Shown: positions 40,611 through 52,001, counted from the stretch's first letter. The stretch is 64,000 bases of DNA from Curtobacterium flaccumfaciens (GCA_029689965.1 CP121450.1:2914001-2978000); one strand, 5' to 3'. A program made the numbers and translations. Notes: generated by a model from the letters alone, not told the origin.

Positions 40611-42837
40611 TCAGTTCTTCCCGAGGAACGCCGCGTCGGACTCGTCCAGCCGCCGCGCGAGGGCTTCGCGGAGCGCCGGGTGGCCGTCGAGCCGAGGATC
40701 AGGTTCGAGCACCCGCTCGGCTTCCTCCCGCGCATCGACGATGAGGTCCGCGTGCTGCACCACGCGGAGCAGGTTGAGCGACGACCGGCCGCCGGACTGC
40801 CGCTCCCCCAGGACGTCGCCCTCGCGCCGCAGCTCGAGGTCGACGCGCGCGAGCTCGAACCCGTCGTCGGACGCCGACACCGCGTCGACACGCTCGCGCG
40901 AGGTGGTCTCGAGCTCGGCCGAGGTCACGAGGAGGCACACGCCGGCGTACTGCCCACGGCCGATGCGTCCGCGGAGCTGGTGCAGCTGGGAGACCCCGAA
41001 CCGGTCGGCGTCGAGCACCGCCATCATCGAGGCGTTCGGCACGTCGACGCCGACCTCGATCACGGTCGTCGCCACCAGGACGTCGATGCCGCCCGCGGCG
41101 AAGGACGTCATGACGCGGTCCTTCTCGTCCGAGGTCATCCGGCCGTGCAGGACCTCGACACGGCGGCCGTCCAGCACGGGCATGGCGCGCATCCGCTCGG
41201 CCGTCGCCAGCACGGTCGCTGGGGCGCGCTTCGGGGCGTCGTCGTCGTTGCCCGGATCGGGCTCGCCGTCGTCCTCGCCGTGGGCGTCGTCGATCGCCGG
41301 GCAGACCACGAACGCCTGCCGGCCCGCGCTGAGCTCCTCGGCCATTCGTGTCCAGATGCGCGACTCCCAACCGGGGTGCTCGGCGAGGCCGACGGTGAAG
41401 GTCTCGACACCGGCCCGCCCTGACGGGAGCCCGGTGATCGTCGAGACGTCGAGGTCGCCGAACACCGTCATCGCCACCGTGCGCGGGATCGGCGTCGCGG
41501 TGAGGACCAGCACGTGCGGCGGCGTCACGCCCTTCGTGCGGAGCGCCTCGCGCTGTTCCACGCCGAACCGGTGCTGCTCGTCGACCACGACCAGGCCCAG
41601 TTCGGCGAAGTCGACCCGGTCGCCGAGGAGCGCGTGCGTGCCGACGACGAGCCGCGAGCTGCCGGACGCCGCCGCGAGCAGGGCACGGCGGCGCTCGTCG
41701 GTCGACTGCGAGCCCGTGAGGATCACGGGACGGAGCTCGGCAGCGAGGTCCGCGCCGAGGAACTTCACGATCGAACGGAGGTGCTGTGCCGCCAGCACCT
41801 CGGTCGGGGCGATGAGCGCGGACTGCCCACCGGACTCAGCGACCGTGAGCATCGCCCGGATCGCCACGAGGGTCTTGCCGGAGCCGACCTCGCCCTGCAC
41901 GAGGCGGTGCATCGGCCAGTCCGCCGCCAGGTCGTGAGCGATCTCGGCGCCGACGGACCGCTGGTCGTCGGTGAGCGTGAACGGCAGGGTGGCGTCGAAC
42001 CGCTCGAGGATGCCGCCGGGTGACGCCGTTCGGGGAGTGGCGGCGGTGGCCCGGGCGGCGATGCGGCGCTGCACGAGGGCGGTCTGCAGCACGAACGCCT
42101 CCCGGTAGCGCAGCGCGTCCTGCGCCCGCTTGAAGTCCGCGACCTTCTCGGGACGGTGGAGGAGTTCGAGGGCGCGGCGGAACGGCACGAGGTCGAGCCG
42201 GGTCCGCACGGGCGCGGGGATCGGGTCGGGCAGGTCGGGCAGGGTGTCGAGCACGATGCCGATTGACTTGGCGATCTGCCACGACGAAAGCGTCGAGGTC
42301 GCCGGGTAGATCGGGATCGGCTGACGGGACCAGCGGATCGCTTCGTCCGACTCCGGGTCCGCCGTCGCCCGCGGGTCGTCGCGGTCGAAGAAGCTCGTAG
42401 TCGGGGTGGGCCAGCTGCCGGGCCCCGCGGTAGTCGCTGACCTTGCCGGCGAAGATGCCGCGGGCGCCCGGCACGAGGTCCTTCGTGCGCCAGCCCTGGT
42501 TGAAGAACGTCAGCGTCAGCAGCCCCGTGCCGTCGCCGATCTTGGCTTCGAGGATCGACCCGCGCCGCTGTCGCATGGTGCGCTCGCGGACGTCGACGAC
42601 CTCGGCCACGATGGTCACCGACTCACCGATCGCGAGCGAGTCGAGGGCGGTCAGGGCACCGCGCTCGGCGTAGCGCCGGGGTGCGTGTTCGAGGAACTCG
42701 CCGACCGTCCGGTACCCGAACGCCTTCTCGATGGCGCTCGCCGTCCGGCCGCCGAGGACGTTCGTCAGCCGCGCGTCGAGCGGCGCGGGACCGAGGTCCG
42801 GCACCGCCGGCTCGGTTGTCGTTCCGGTCGTGGCCAC
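40611..42837 (-). CDS. recG: ATP-dependent DNA helicase RecG, one frameshift
   Basis: Branch-migration helicase that regresses stalled forks. N-terminal wedge domain (SVTIVAEVVDVRERTMRQRR), helicase motifs VQGEVGSGKTLVA, VVDEQHRFG, LTATPIPRTVA and QLRGRIGRGQ. An extra base near 42391 (GAAGAAGCTC for GAAGAGCTC) interrupts YELFDRDD. Corrected length is 741 residues. GTG start at 42837. An acidic stretch after VVCPAIDDAHG (EDDGEPDPGNDDD) is an insertion relative to short RecGs. Confidence 0.93.
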
Positions 42838-42934
42838 ACGTCAACGGTACCCGGCAGGACCGACGCGCCCCGCGCCTCCAGACCGCCCTGTGGAGAACTC
42901 CGGGAGGCCACCCGATCCCCGCTACGGTGGCTGC

Positions 42935-43492
42935 ATGACCCGCATCATCGCCGGCGCAGCCGGCTCCACGACGCTCCGGGTGCCGAAGTCCGGCACCCGG
43001 CCGACGAGCGACCGGGTGCGCGAGGCACTGTTCTCGTCGCTCGAGTCCCGCGGGCTCGTGGACGACACCGCCGTCGCGGACCTCTACGCGGGGACGGGCG
43101 CCCTCGGGCTCGAAGCGGCGTCGCGCGGCGCGGTCGAGGTGGTGCTCGTCGACCGGGCCTCGGCGGCGGCGCAGGCCTGCCGCGCGAACGCCCGGGCCGT
43201 GCAGCAGCGCGTGCCCGGTGTGCGGATCGACGTGCAGCCGCAGCCCGTGCTCGGGTACCTGCGCGGGACCGCGCGGACGTTCGACCTGGTGTTCATCGAC
43301 CCGCCGTACGACGTGACCGAGCACGAGCTCGCCGAGGTGCTCGAGGCCCTCGTGCCGCGGCTGACGAAGGCCGCCGTCGTGGTCGTGGAACGGAGCAAGC
43401 GCTCGCCGGAGCCCACCTGGCCGGCCGGCCTCGAGCCGTTCAGCAAGCGCAGCTACGGCGAGACCGTGGCGTGGGAGGTCGTCGTCGCCTGA
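42935..43492 (+). CDS. rsmD: 16S rRNA (guanine966-N2)-methyltransferase
   Basis: SAM-dependent methylation of G966 in 16S rRNA. 185 residues beginning MTRIIAGAAGSTTLRVPKSG, with SAM motif VADLYAGTGALGLEAASRG and catalytic FIDPPYD. Intact. Divergent from recG, as in many Actinobacteria. Confidence 0.93.
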   Translation: MTRIIAGAAGSTTLRVPKSGTRPTSDRVREALFSSLESRGLVDDTAVADLYAGTGALGLEAASRGAVEVVLVDRASAAAQACRANARAVQQRVPGVRIDVQPQPVLGYLRGTARTFDLVFIDPPYDVTEHELAEVLEALVPRLTKAAVVVVERSKRSPEPTWPAGLEPFSKRSYGETVAWEVVVA

Positions 43493-43527
43493 CGGATGCG
43501 CGCGGCGCGCGGCGGCGAGCAGGCCGA

Positions 43528-43650
43528 CGCGGTGCGACATCGTCGTTGTCGTACGACGTCGACCCTGTCGTTGGTGCGCGCGTGCAACGATTGCAGGCGC
43601 GGGGTAGCGACATCGTCGTTGTCGTACGACGTCGACTCTGTCGTTCGAGC
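43528..43650. repeat. GTCGTACGAC repeat array (family C), two copies
   Basis: Two ~70-bp units, each with ACATCGTCGTTGTCGTACGA followed by CGTCGAC and CTGTCGTT; between them GCGCGCGTGCAACGATTGCA. The complement of this arrangement occurs at 5431-5590. Lies 3' of rsmD. Confidence 0.8.
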
Positions 43651-43654
43651 CGCT

Positions 43655-43762
43655 CCAGGCGGGCAGTACGCAGGCGGGCGTGCAGTACGCCGCCGGGCAG
43701 TACGCAGCCGGGCAGTACGCCGCCGGGAAGTACGCAGGCGGGCGGTACGTGGGTGGGCGCGG
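43655..43762. repeat. 15-bp minisatellite beside family C
   Basis: About six copies of CGGGCAGTACGCAGC and variants up to the thiL stop. As at 5231, a GC-rich minisatellite adjoins the GTCGTACGAC array. No coding frame. Confidence 0.8.
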
Positions 43763-43763
43763 G

Positions 43764-44751
43764 TCAGCCGGCGGCGCCGTCCCAGTCGGCGTAGGGGTCC
43801 CAGCCGGTGGTCGGCACCGGTGTGCCGCCGTGCACGAGGTCGGCGTCGGAGCGGTCGCACACGACCCGATCCGGCGGAAGCCACCGGGCAGCGCGGAGTC
43901 CACGGGGAACGTCGCGAGCAGCCCGTGGTCCTCGCCACCGTGCAGCGCGACGTCGTCGAGGTCCGCCTCGAGCGACAGCGTGACCCGGCTGGCGCGGGCG
44001 AGCCGACCGGCGTCGATCGCCAGGCCGTCGGACAGGTCGAGCATGGCCGTGGCGCCGGCGCCGGCGGCGAGGGAACCGTCCGCGATCGGAGGGACCGGGC
44101 GCCGCTGCCGTGCGACGTCGGGGTCCCCGTCCGCCCCGCTCGCGACGGTCGCTGTGCGGGAGGGTTCGCCGTGCGCGTCGACGCCGTCGCGGAAGAGCCG
44201 GGTCAGTCCCGGGCCGCCGCTCCGAGCTCACCGGACACCGCCAGGACGTCGCCCGGGCGGGCCCCCGAGCGGACGACAGCGGCGCGGCCCTCGAGGTCGC
44301 CGAACGCCGTGACCGACACCGTGAACGCCGCCGAGGTGGACAGGTCGCCGCCGACCACGCCGCAACCGGGTGCCAGGGCGTCCACGGCCATCCGTACACC
44401 GTCGGCGAAGGACTCGAGGACCGCGACGGGCGTGTCCTGCGGCGCCGCCAGTGCAACGACGAGGCCCGTGGGCACGGCACCCATCGCGGCGACGTCGGAG
44501 AGGTTCGTGGCAGCAGCCTTCCAGCCGACGTCCTCGGGCGACGACCACGCCCACCGGAAGTCCGGGCCGTGCACCATCATGTCCGTCGTCACGACGAACC
44601 GGCCGTCCGGCGCCGCGACGACCGCGCAGTCGTCACCGGGGCCGAGCACCGGCGAGCCGGCGGGCAGCCGACGGACGATGCGGTCGAGGACGGCGAGTTC
44701 GCCGAGGTCTCCCACGGTCGGTCCGGCCCAGGCGTCGTACGTCGCGTCCAC
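43764..44751 (-). CDS. thiL: Thiamine-monophosphate kinase, two frameshifts
   Basis: Makes thiamine diphosphate from the monophosphate. Motifs: GPGDDCAVVAA, VVTTDMMVHGPDF, VVGGDLSTS, MLDLSDGLAIDAGRLAR, GEDHGLLATF. One base is missing near 44212 (GGG for GGGG) and near 43867. Corrected length 329 residues. Convergent with rsmD, divergent from the DUF3515 lipoprotein gene. Confidence 0.92.
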
Positions 44752-44775
44752 ACGAGAACGGTAGCCTGGACGTCG

Positions 44776-45260
44776 ATGGACACCGTGCGCCGACCCTCCC
44801 GGAAGATCGCGATCGTCGGCGTCGTGATGGCCCTCGCCGCAGGGCTCACGGGGTGCACGAACGCCGTGGCGATGTCCCCGGCGCCGTCCGCGAACGCTCC
44901 CGCGTGCGCGGCCGCCCAGGTGCGGCTCCCGGCGGCGGTGGACACCAGGTTCGACCTGCGGAACACGAACGCACAGTCGACCGCAGCGTGGGGGATCCCG
45001 AGGTGGCGCTGTACCACTGCGGTGTTGCCGTTCCGACGGTGTCGGACCTGCCTTGCTTCTCGCTGGGCGGGGTCGACTGGATCCGCGACGACCGGGGCAA
45101 GCGGATCATCTACACCACGTTCGGCCGGTCTCCGGCGGTACAGGTCGTCATCGACTCGACGAAGACCACGAACCAGGTCGTGCAGGACGTCACCGACGCC
45201 GTGTCGACGCTGCCGAAGGACGGGCACCGCTGCCTCGACCCGTCCGACGTGCAGGGCTGA
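44776..45260 (+). CDS. DUF3515 lipoprotein, one frameshift
   Basis: Secreted lipoprotein with a signal helix and lipobox LAAGLTGC at residues ~21-28. After a frame change near 44999 (a G missing from a G run) the DUF3515 core follows: DPEVALYHCGVAVPTVSDLP and VDWIRDDRGKRIIYTTFGRS. Corrected length 161 residues. DUF3515 is actinobacterial and of unknown function, typically near ddl and thiL as here. Confidence 0.85.
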
Positions 45261-45282
45261 GCCCCAGACCGGGACCGGGCGG

Positions 45283-45358
45283 CGAGACTCGGTCCCAGCG
45301 ACAAGTCTTGCGCTCACGAGCGCGAGAGCTGTCGCTCACCGCGAGACTCGGGCGCACG
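45283..45358. repeat. CGAGACTCGG repeat element (family D), copy 3
   Basis: CGAGACTCGG at both ends enclose an imperfect stem GCGACAAGTCTTGCG / CGAGAGCTGTCGC around CTCACGAGCG. Convergent gap between the DUF3515 gene and ddl. Confidence 0.65.
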
Positions 45359-45363
45359 CACGG

Positions 45364-46446
45364 TCAGCGGACGGCTGCTCGCCCCAGCTCGATGAGCTCC
45401 GTCACGAGTTCGCCGTAGGAGACCCCGGACGCCGCCCAGCACCGCGGGTACATCGACAGCGGGGTGAACCCCGGCATCGTGTTCACCTCGTTCACGACGA
45501 AGCCGTCGTCGGTGAGGAAGGAGTCGACCCGGGCGAGCCCCGAGCCACCGATCGCCTCGAACGCGCGGGCGCCGATCGAGCGGATCTCGTCCGTCTGCGC
45601 CTCGGTCAGCGGAGCCGGACACAGCAGGGACTCGTCCCCGCCGAGGTACTTCGACGCGAAGTCGTAGAAGCCGTCCTCGGCGACGACGATCTCGCCGGGC
45701 AGGCTCGTGCGCGGCACACCGTCACGGCCCTCGAGCACCGCCACCTCGACCTCGCGGCCGACGACCCGCGGCTCGACGATCACCTTGGAGTCGTGTTCGA
45801 AGGCCAGGTCCATCGCCGGTCCGAGCTCCGCGGGGCCGTCCACGCGGGACACCCCCATGCTGGAGCCGGCGCGGGCCGGCTTCACGAACAGCGGCCAGCC
45901 GTGCGCGGCGATCGATTCTGCGACGTCCACCGGATCGGCGGCCCACTCGCGGCGGAGCACCGTCGTCCACGGCGCGACCCGCAGGCCGGCGTGCTCGAGG
46001 ACGGCCTTCGCGACGTGCTTGTCCATCGCCAGGGCGCTGGCGAGCACCCCGTCGCCGACGTACGGCAGTCCGGCGATCTCGAGCAGCCCCTGGACGGTGC
46101 CGTCCTCGCCGAAGGGGCCGTGCAGGATCGGGAACACGATGTCGACCGGGACCGTCGTGATCGAGCCGTCGGGGTGCGACACCACGAGCTCGTTCGTCGC
46201 CGGCGAGGTCGGGAACGACACGCGCGTGCCGTTGTCCGGGACCGTCGGGAGCGCGCCCTCGCGGAGCGCCCACTGTGCCGGGTCGTCCGACTGCAGCGTG
46301 AACGCGCCGTCCTTCGTGATCCCGATGGGCACGATCTCGTACACGGTGCGGTCGACGACGTCCATGATGCCGCCGGCGGTCACGCAGCTGATCTCGTGCT
46401 CGCTGGAGCGCCCGCCGAACAGCACGGCGACGGTGGTCGTTGACAT
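45364..46446 (-). CDS. ddl: D-alanine--D-alanine ligase
   Basis: ATP-grasp ligase making D-Ala-D-Ala for peptidoglycan. Seen: LFGGRSSEHEISCVTAGGIM, LHGPFGEDGTVQGLLE, KPARAGSSMGVSRV and NEVNTMPGFTPLSMYP. 360 residues from ATG at 46446, preceded by CCGAGGGGGCTCCC. Frame intact. Downstream of gpsA by 38 bases on the same strand. Confidence 0.95.
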   Translation of the reverse strand: MSTTTVAVLFGGRSSEHEISCVTAGGIMDVVDRTVYEIVPIGITKDGAFTLQSDDPAQWALREGALPTVPDNGTRVSFPTSPATNELVVSHPDGSITTVPVDIVFPILHGPFGEDGTVQGLLEIAGLPYVGDGVLASALAMDKHVAKAVLEHAGLRVAPWTTVLRREWAADPVDVAESIAAHGWPLFVKPARAGSSMGVSRVDGPAELGPAMDLAFEHDSKVIVEPRVVGREVEVAVLEGRDGVPRTSLPGEIVVAEDGFYDFASKYLGGDESLLCPAPLTEAQTDEIRSIGARAFEAIGGSGLARVDSFLTDDGFVVNEVNTMPGFTPLSMYPRCWAASGVSYGELVTELIELGRAAVR

Positions 46447-46484
46447 GGGAGCCCCCTCGGAGATCGTGGGCACGGCCGGACCGT

Positions 46485-47497
46485 TCACTCGCCCTGGGGC
46501 TCGTCGGTCTCGGTGAGGTGCGGCGCGATGTTGCGCGGATCGAGCCTACCGGCGAGCACCTCGGCCACCTGCCCCACGATGGGCATGTCGACACCGTTCG
46601 CCGCGGCGAGCTCGAGGATCGGGGCGACCGACGCCAGCCCCTCGGCGGTCTGGTTCATCTGCCGCACGACCTCGTCGAACCGGTACCCCTGCCCGAGCAG
46701 GCGGCCCGCCGTGTTGTTCCGCGACAGCGGCGACTGGCACGTGGCGATGAGGTCGCCGAGGCCGGCGAGGCCGGACAGCGTCGACGGCTGGGCGCCGAGC
46801 GACACCGCGAAGTCGGTCATCTCGGCCAGACCGCGCGTGATGATCGACGCCTTGGTGTTCTCGCCGTAGCCGACGCCGTCCACGATCCCGATCGCGACGG
46901 CGATGAGGTTCTTGAGGACGCCGCCGAACTCGGTGCCGATCACGTCCGTGTTGATGAAGGACCGGAAGTACGGGTTCGTCGCGACGGCGGCGACCGCCGT
47001 GGCGGTCTCGGCCGAGGTGGACGACACGACCGCCGCGGTGGGCTGCCGCCGAGCGATCTCGAGTGCGAGGTTCGGCCCGCTGGCGACGGCGATGCGGTCG
47101 CGGTCGATGCTGAGGCCCTCGCGCAGGACCTCGCTCATCCGCAGGCCCGTCGCCTTCTCGACGCCCTTCATGAGGCTGACGACGGGCACGCCGTCCGGCA
47201 GCAGGGGCGCGATCGCGGACAGGTTCGACCGGAGCGACTGCGACGGGACGGACACGTACACCTGCTCGGCGTCGGCCAGCACCGTCTCGAGCGAGGTCGA
47301 CGCAGTGAGCGTCCGCGGCAGGTTGATGCCGGGCAGGTAGTCCGAGTTCCGCTTCGTCTCGGTGATCTCACGCGCGACCTCGGGCCGGCGGGCCCACAGC
47401 ACGGTCCGCGCCCCGCCTTCGGCCAGGACCTTCGCGAACGTGGTCCCCAGCTGCCGGCACCGATGACCGCGACACGGGGCTTGTCGGTCGACTGCAT
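46485..47497 (-). CDS. gpsA: Glycerol-3-phosphate dehydrogenase [NAD(P)+], one frameshift
   Basis: Makes sn-glycerol 3-phosphate for phospholipids. N-terminal VAVIGAGSWG cofactor site, LWARRPEVAREI, SLMKGVEKATGLRM, and C-terminal GLAGLGDLIATC. A G is missing near 47447 (GGGG for GGGGG). From ATG at 47497 the length is 337 residues, family-typical. A TTG at 47584, with AAGGAG in the end of plsC, would add 29 residues and is a serious alternative. Confidence 0.92.
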
Positions 47498-47576
47498 CAC
47501 CACGCGGATCGCCGCGGTGTCGACGGCACCGGGCGCTGCGACGGCGGGGTCGGGTCGGTCGTCGTGTGGTCGGAGG

Positions 47577-48470
47577 TCACTCAAACCGGCCGGTCTCCTT
47601 CTGGTTGTTCGCCGCCGGGTCCCAGCGGGTCGCGGGCGCCTGCTCGCCGCGGAGCTGTTCGAGCAGTTCCGTGATGCGACGCATGAGCAGTTCGGTCGCC
47701 TCGACGAGCAGGTGCTGGTCGATGGGCCGACCGCGGTACGCCGACAGGTCGACCGGATCGCCGACGATCACGTCGACGCGCGACGGCGGGAAGAGCCGAA
47801 GCTTCTTGCCGTAACGCGCCATGATGTTCTGCGTGCCCCAGTGGGCCATCGGGATGAGCGGGACGTCGTTCTCGAGCGCGATCCGCACGGCGCCGGTCTT
47901 GCCGCGCATCGGCCACAGGTCCGGATCGCGGGTCAGGGTGCCCTCGGGGTAGACGATGATCGCACCGCCCTGCTCGACGAGCGATCGGCCGCCGCCGAGC
48001 GGGTCGCTGAGGCGCGTCCGACCGGAGCGCTCGACCGGGATCTGGCCCATGCCGGACATGAGCTTGCCGAACACCGGGACCCGGAAGAGCGACGCCTTCG
48101 CGAGGAACCGGGGCGCGCGCTTCGAGATGTACACGGCGGTGCCGACGACGAGGGGGTCGATGTTCGTGAAGTGGTTCGGTGCCAGGACGAACGCGCCGTC
48201 CGCCGGCAGCCGGTTCGGACCGTGCCAGTGGTAGCGGGCGGAGAACCGGAACGTCGGGATGACGACGGATGCGACGATGCGGAAGGCGGTGTTCAGCTCA
48301 CCGTGTCGCCACCGGCGCCCACGGACGGGGACGCCGGTCGCGACGTCCGAGGCGGAGACGCGTCGCGCCTCCAGGCCATCGCCGGGACGCGCCGGGCCGT
48401 CACCCGGACGGGACGAGCCGTCAGCGGAACGCGCCGGACCGTCACCTGGGGTCGGCGAAGCAGACGACAC
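47577..48470 (-). CDS. plsC: 1-acylglycerol-3-phosphate acyltransferase family protein
   Basis: Lysophosphatidate acyltransferase family. Catalytic HX4D as APNHFTNIDPL near residue 98, and IVYPEGTLTRDPDLWP near 175. 297 residues from GTG at 48470; the first ~50 residues are a low-complexity Pro/Gly/Ser extension, so a later start is possible. Between murA and gpsA on the same strand, as in many Actinobacteria. Intact. Confidence 0.9.
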   Translation of the reverse strand: MSSASPTPGDGPARSADGSSRPGDGPARPGDGLEARRVSASDVATGVPVRGRRWRHGELNTAFRIVASVVIPTFRFSARYHWHGPNRLPADGAFVLAPNHFTNIDPLVVGTAVYISKRAPRFLAKASLFRVPVFGKLMSGMGQIPVERSGRTRLSDPLGGGRSLVEQGGAIIVYPEGTLTRDPDLWPMRGKTGAVRIALENDVPLIPMAHWGTQNIMARYGKKLRLFPPSRVDVIVGDPVDLSAYRGRPIDQHLLVEATELLMRRITELLEQLRGEQAPATRWDPAANNQKETGRFE

Positions 48471-48474
48471 GCCC

Positions 48475-49841
48475 CTACCCCGCGAAGTCGAAGTCGGCGC
48501 CGAGCTTGCGCAGCTTCGGGATGAAGTGCTCGTACCCGCGGCTGATGATGCCGACGTTCGTGATGTGGGACTCGCCCTCGGCGGTCAGCGCCGCGATGAG
48601 GTGGCTGAACCCGCCCCGCAGGTCCGGCACGCGCACGTTCGCGCCGTGCAGCTTCGTCGGACCGGTGATGACGGCCGCCTGCTCGAACGGACGGCGAGCG
48701 ACGCGCCGGTCGTGACCGGGGAGCCCCTCCTTGTGCACGACGATGTCGGCACCCATCTCGTTGAGGGCGTCGGTGAAGCCGAAACGGTTCTCGTACACGG
48801 TCTCGTGCACGACGCTCTGCCCGGCCGCCTGGGTCAGCGCCACGACGAGCGGCTGCTGCCAGTCCGTCATGAAGCCCGGGTGCACGTCGGTCTCGATGAC
48901 CACCGGCTTGAGGACGTCGAGCTCGCGGTAGAACCGGATGCCGTCCTCCTGGATGTCGAAGCCGCCGCCGACCTTGCGGAAGACGTTGAGGAACGTCATG
49001 AGCTCCTGCTGCTTCGCGCCCTCGACGAAGATGTCGCCGTTGGTCGCGAGCGCGGCGGAGGCCCAGCTGGCGGCCTCGTTGCGGTCGTTGATCGCACGGT
49101 GCGTGTAGCCGCGGAGCGACCGGACGCCCTCGATGAAGATGACGCGGTTCGGCTCCACCGAGACGATGGCGCCCATCTTCTGCAGGATCGCGATGAGGTC
49201 CATGATCTCGGGCTCGATCGCGGCGTTCCGCAGCTCCGTGACGCCGGAGGCGAGGACGGCGGAGAGCAGGACCTGCTCGGTCGCGCCGACGCTCGGGTAC
49301 GGCAACTCGATCGACGCGCCCGTCAACCCGTGAGGCGCCGTCAGGTGGATGCCGCTGACCTGCTTGTCGACGACGGCGCCCATGGCCCGGAGGGCATCGA
49401 GGTGGAAGTCGATCGGCCGGTCGCCGATGCGGCAGCCACCGAGGTCGGGGATGAACGCCTCGCCGAGCTTGTGCAGCAGCGGGCCGCAGAACAGGATCGG
49501 GATGCGGCTGGACCCGGCGTGTGCGTCGATCTCGGCGAAGTGCGCGGACTCGACGTTCGACGGGTCGAGGATGAGCTCGCCTCGTGCAGGATCCGTGATG
49601 CGCACCCCGTGCACCTCGAGCAGGCCGCGGACGACCTTGACGTCCGAGATGTCCGGCACGTCCTTGAGGATCGAGGGGTGTCGCCCAGGAGTGCCGCGAC
49701 CATGGCCTTCGTCGCGAGGTTCTTGGCCCCGCGGACCTCGATGCGTCCCACGAGCGGCTTGCCGCCCCTGATGACGATCTCGTCCGACTTGAGACCAACG
49801 CGAGCCCCTGCGGCCGCTGCGTCCTGTACGAGAGAGTTCAC
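48475..49841 (-). CDS. murA: UDP-N-acetylglucosamine 1-carboxyvinyltransferase, one frameshift
   Basis: First committed step of peptidoglycan synthesis. RIEVRGAKNLATKAMVAAL has the catalytic Lys; DLGGCRIGDRPIDFHL contains the catalytic Cys of fosfomycin-sensitive MurA. A base is missing near 49679. Corrected length 455 residues from GTG at 49841, which overlaps the leuD stop (TAGTG). This is a true MurA, distinct from the EPSPS-like domain at 21259-24395. Confidence 0.93.
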
Positions 49842-50437
49842 TACTTCACCGGCAATGTCTTCGGCCGCCAACGGGAGCGGCGGGATTCGAACTCCGTGAT
49901 CGAGGTCTCGTCACGGAGGGTGAGCCCGATGTCGTCGAGCCCTTCCATCAACCGCCAACGAGTGTAAGCGTCGATCTCGAACGGGACGTCCACATCGCCC
50001 AGCGACACGCGCTGCGCCACGAGGTCGACCGTCGCCTCGACCCCGGGGTGCGCCTCGATGGCGGCCCAGAGACGCTCGACTTCCGATTCGGTCACGATCG
50101 CCGTCACCAGTCCCTGCTTGCCGGCGTTGCCCTTGAAGATGTCCGCGAAGCGGGGCGACACGACCACCTTGAAGCCGAAGTCGCGGAGTGCCCAGACGGC
50201 GTGCTCGCGCGAGGACCCGGTGCCGAAGTCGGGGCCGGCGACGAGCACCTCGGCACGGTCGAACGGCTCCTGGTTGAGGACGAACGACGGGTCCTGGCGC
50301 CAACCGGCGAACAGGGCGTCCTCGAAGCCGGTCTTCGTGACGCGCTTGAGGTAGACCGCGGGGATGATCTGGTCGGTGTCGACGTTGGACCGCTTGAGGG
50401 GAGCGGCGATGCCGGTGACGGTCGTGATCTTGTCCAT
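49841..50437 (-). CDS. leuD: 3-isopropylmalate dehydratase small subunit
   Basis: Leucine synthesis, isomerising isopropylmalate with LeuC. 198 residues with [17 protein letters not shown] near residue 16 and [17 protein letters not shown] near 68. Start ATG overlaps the leuC stop. Intact. The murA start overlaps its stop, so leuCD and murA may be cotranscribed. Confidence 0.95.
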   Translation of the reverse strand: MDKITTVTGIAAPLKRSNVDTDQIIPAVYLKRVTKTGFEDALFAGWRQDPSFVLNQEPFDRAEVLVAGPDFGTGSSREHAVWALRDFGFKVVVSPRFADIFKGNAGKQGLVTAIVTESEVERLWAAIEAHPGVEATVDLVAQRVSLGDVDVPFEIDAYTRWRLMEGLDDIGLTLRDETSITEFESRRSRWRPKTLPVK

Positions 50438-51901
50438 CAGTTCGTTCCTTCAGCGTTTGCCGGGGCAGCGTCGGTCACAGCGGCCAGCGCGTCGTCGGTC
50501 TCCAGGTCCCACGGGCTCGACAGCGTCCCGCGCACCGCGGTCGCGGCGGCGACGAGCGGTGACACGAGGTGCGTCCGGCCGCCCTTGCCCTGGCGCCCCT
50601 CGAAGTTGCGGTTCGAGGTGCTGGCGCAGCGCTCCCCCGGCGCGAAGCTGGTCGGGGTTCATCCCGAGGCACATCGAGCAGCCGGCGAACCGCCACTCGG
50701 CGCCGAAGTCGGTGAAGACCCGATCGAGCCCCTCGGCCTCGGCCTCGAGCCGGACCCGTGCGGAGCCCGGCACGACCATGACCCGCACGCCGGGCGCCTT
50801 CTGACGGCCCCGGATGATCGACGCGAAGGCCCGGAGGTCCTCGATGCGCGAGTTCGTGCACGACCCCATGAACACCGCGTCGACGGCGATGTCCTTCATC
50901 GGCGTGCCGGCCTCGAGGTCCATGTACTCGAGCGCTCGCGACGCGGCGGCCTGGTCGTTCGGGTCGTCGTAACCGGCGGGATCCGGCACGTTCTCCGACA
51001 GGGACACGCCCTGGCCGGGGTTCGTGCCCCACGTGACGAAGGGCTCGAGCTCGTCGGCGTCGATGAAGACCTCGGCGTCGAACACGGCGTCGTCGTCGGT
51101 CCGCAGGGTCTCCCAGTACGCGACCGCGTCGTCCCAGTCCTGGCCGGTCGGCGCGTGGTCGCGCCCACGCACGTAGTCGTAGGTGGTCTGGTCGGGCGCG
51201 ACCATGCCCGCGCGCGCGCCGGCCTCGATCGACATGTTGCAGATCGTCATGCGACCCTCCATCGAGAGGGAGCGGATCGCCGAGCCGCGGTACTCGAGCA
51301 CGTAGCCCTGTCCACCACCGGTGCCGATCTTCGCGATGACGGCGAGGATGATGTCCTTCGCCGTGACGCCCGGGCGCAGGGTGCCCTCGACCGTGATCGC
51401 CATCGTCTTGAAGGGCTTGAGCGGCAGGGTCTGGGTGGCGAGGACGTGCTCGACCTCCGACGTCCCGATGCCGAACGCCATCGCGCCGAACGCCCCGTGC
51501 GTGCTGGTGTGCGAATCGCCGCAGACGACCGTGATGCCGGGCATCGTCAGGCCGAGCTGCGGACCGACCACGTGGACGATGCCCTGCTCCTTGTCGCCCA
51601 GCGAGTGCAGGCGGACGCCGAACTCCTCGCAGTTGCGGCGCAGCGTCTCGATCTGCGTGCGGCTCGTCGGGTCCGCGATGGGCCGGTCGATCGCGAGGGT
51701 CGGGGTGTTGTGGTCCTCGGTCGCGATCGTCAGGTCGAGGCGGCGCACCGGGCGGCCGGCCTGGCGCAGACCGTCGAACGCCTGCGGGCTCGTGACCTCG
51801 TGCACGAGGTGGAGGTCGATGTAGAGGAGGTCCGGCTTGCCGTCCTCACCCTTGACCACGACGTGGTCGTCCCACACCTTCTCGGCGAGCGTCTTTCCCA
51901 T
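50437..51901 (-). CDS. leuC: 3-isopropylmalate dehydratase large subunit, one frameshift
   Basis: Aconitase-family iron-sulfur subunit. Seen: [48 protein letters not shown] and [15 protein letters not shown], giving the three cluster cysteines. An extra base near 50646 (GCGAAGCTGG for GCGAGCTGG) displaces the last 80 residues. Corrected length 487 residues. ATG at 51901. Confidence 0.94.
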
Positions 51902-51989
51902 GAGCCCGGCCCTCCTCGTTCCTCGTTCGCGCCGCGACGGCGGCGATCCGGACGCCGCTGCTGCGGCGTGATCGGGCGAGTCTAGCAGC

Positions 51990-52001
51990 TTGGTATACCA
52001 A
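51990..52001. promoter_or_regulatory. Putative GntR/FadR-type operator
   Basis: Perfect 12-bp palindrome TTGGTATACCAA, the kind of site bound by FadR-subfamily GntR regulators, in the divergent gap 89 bases upstream of leuC and 82 bases upstream of the FUSC gene. It is strikingly AT-rich for this sequence. No cognate regulator is encoded nearby. Confidence 0.4.
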
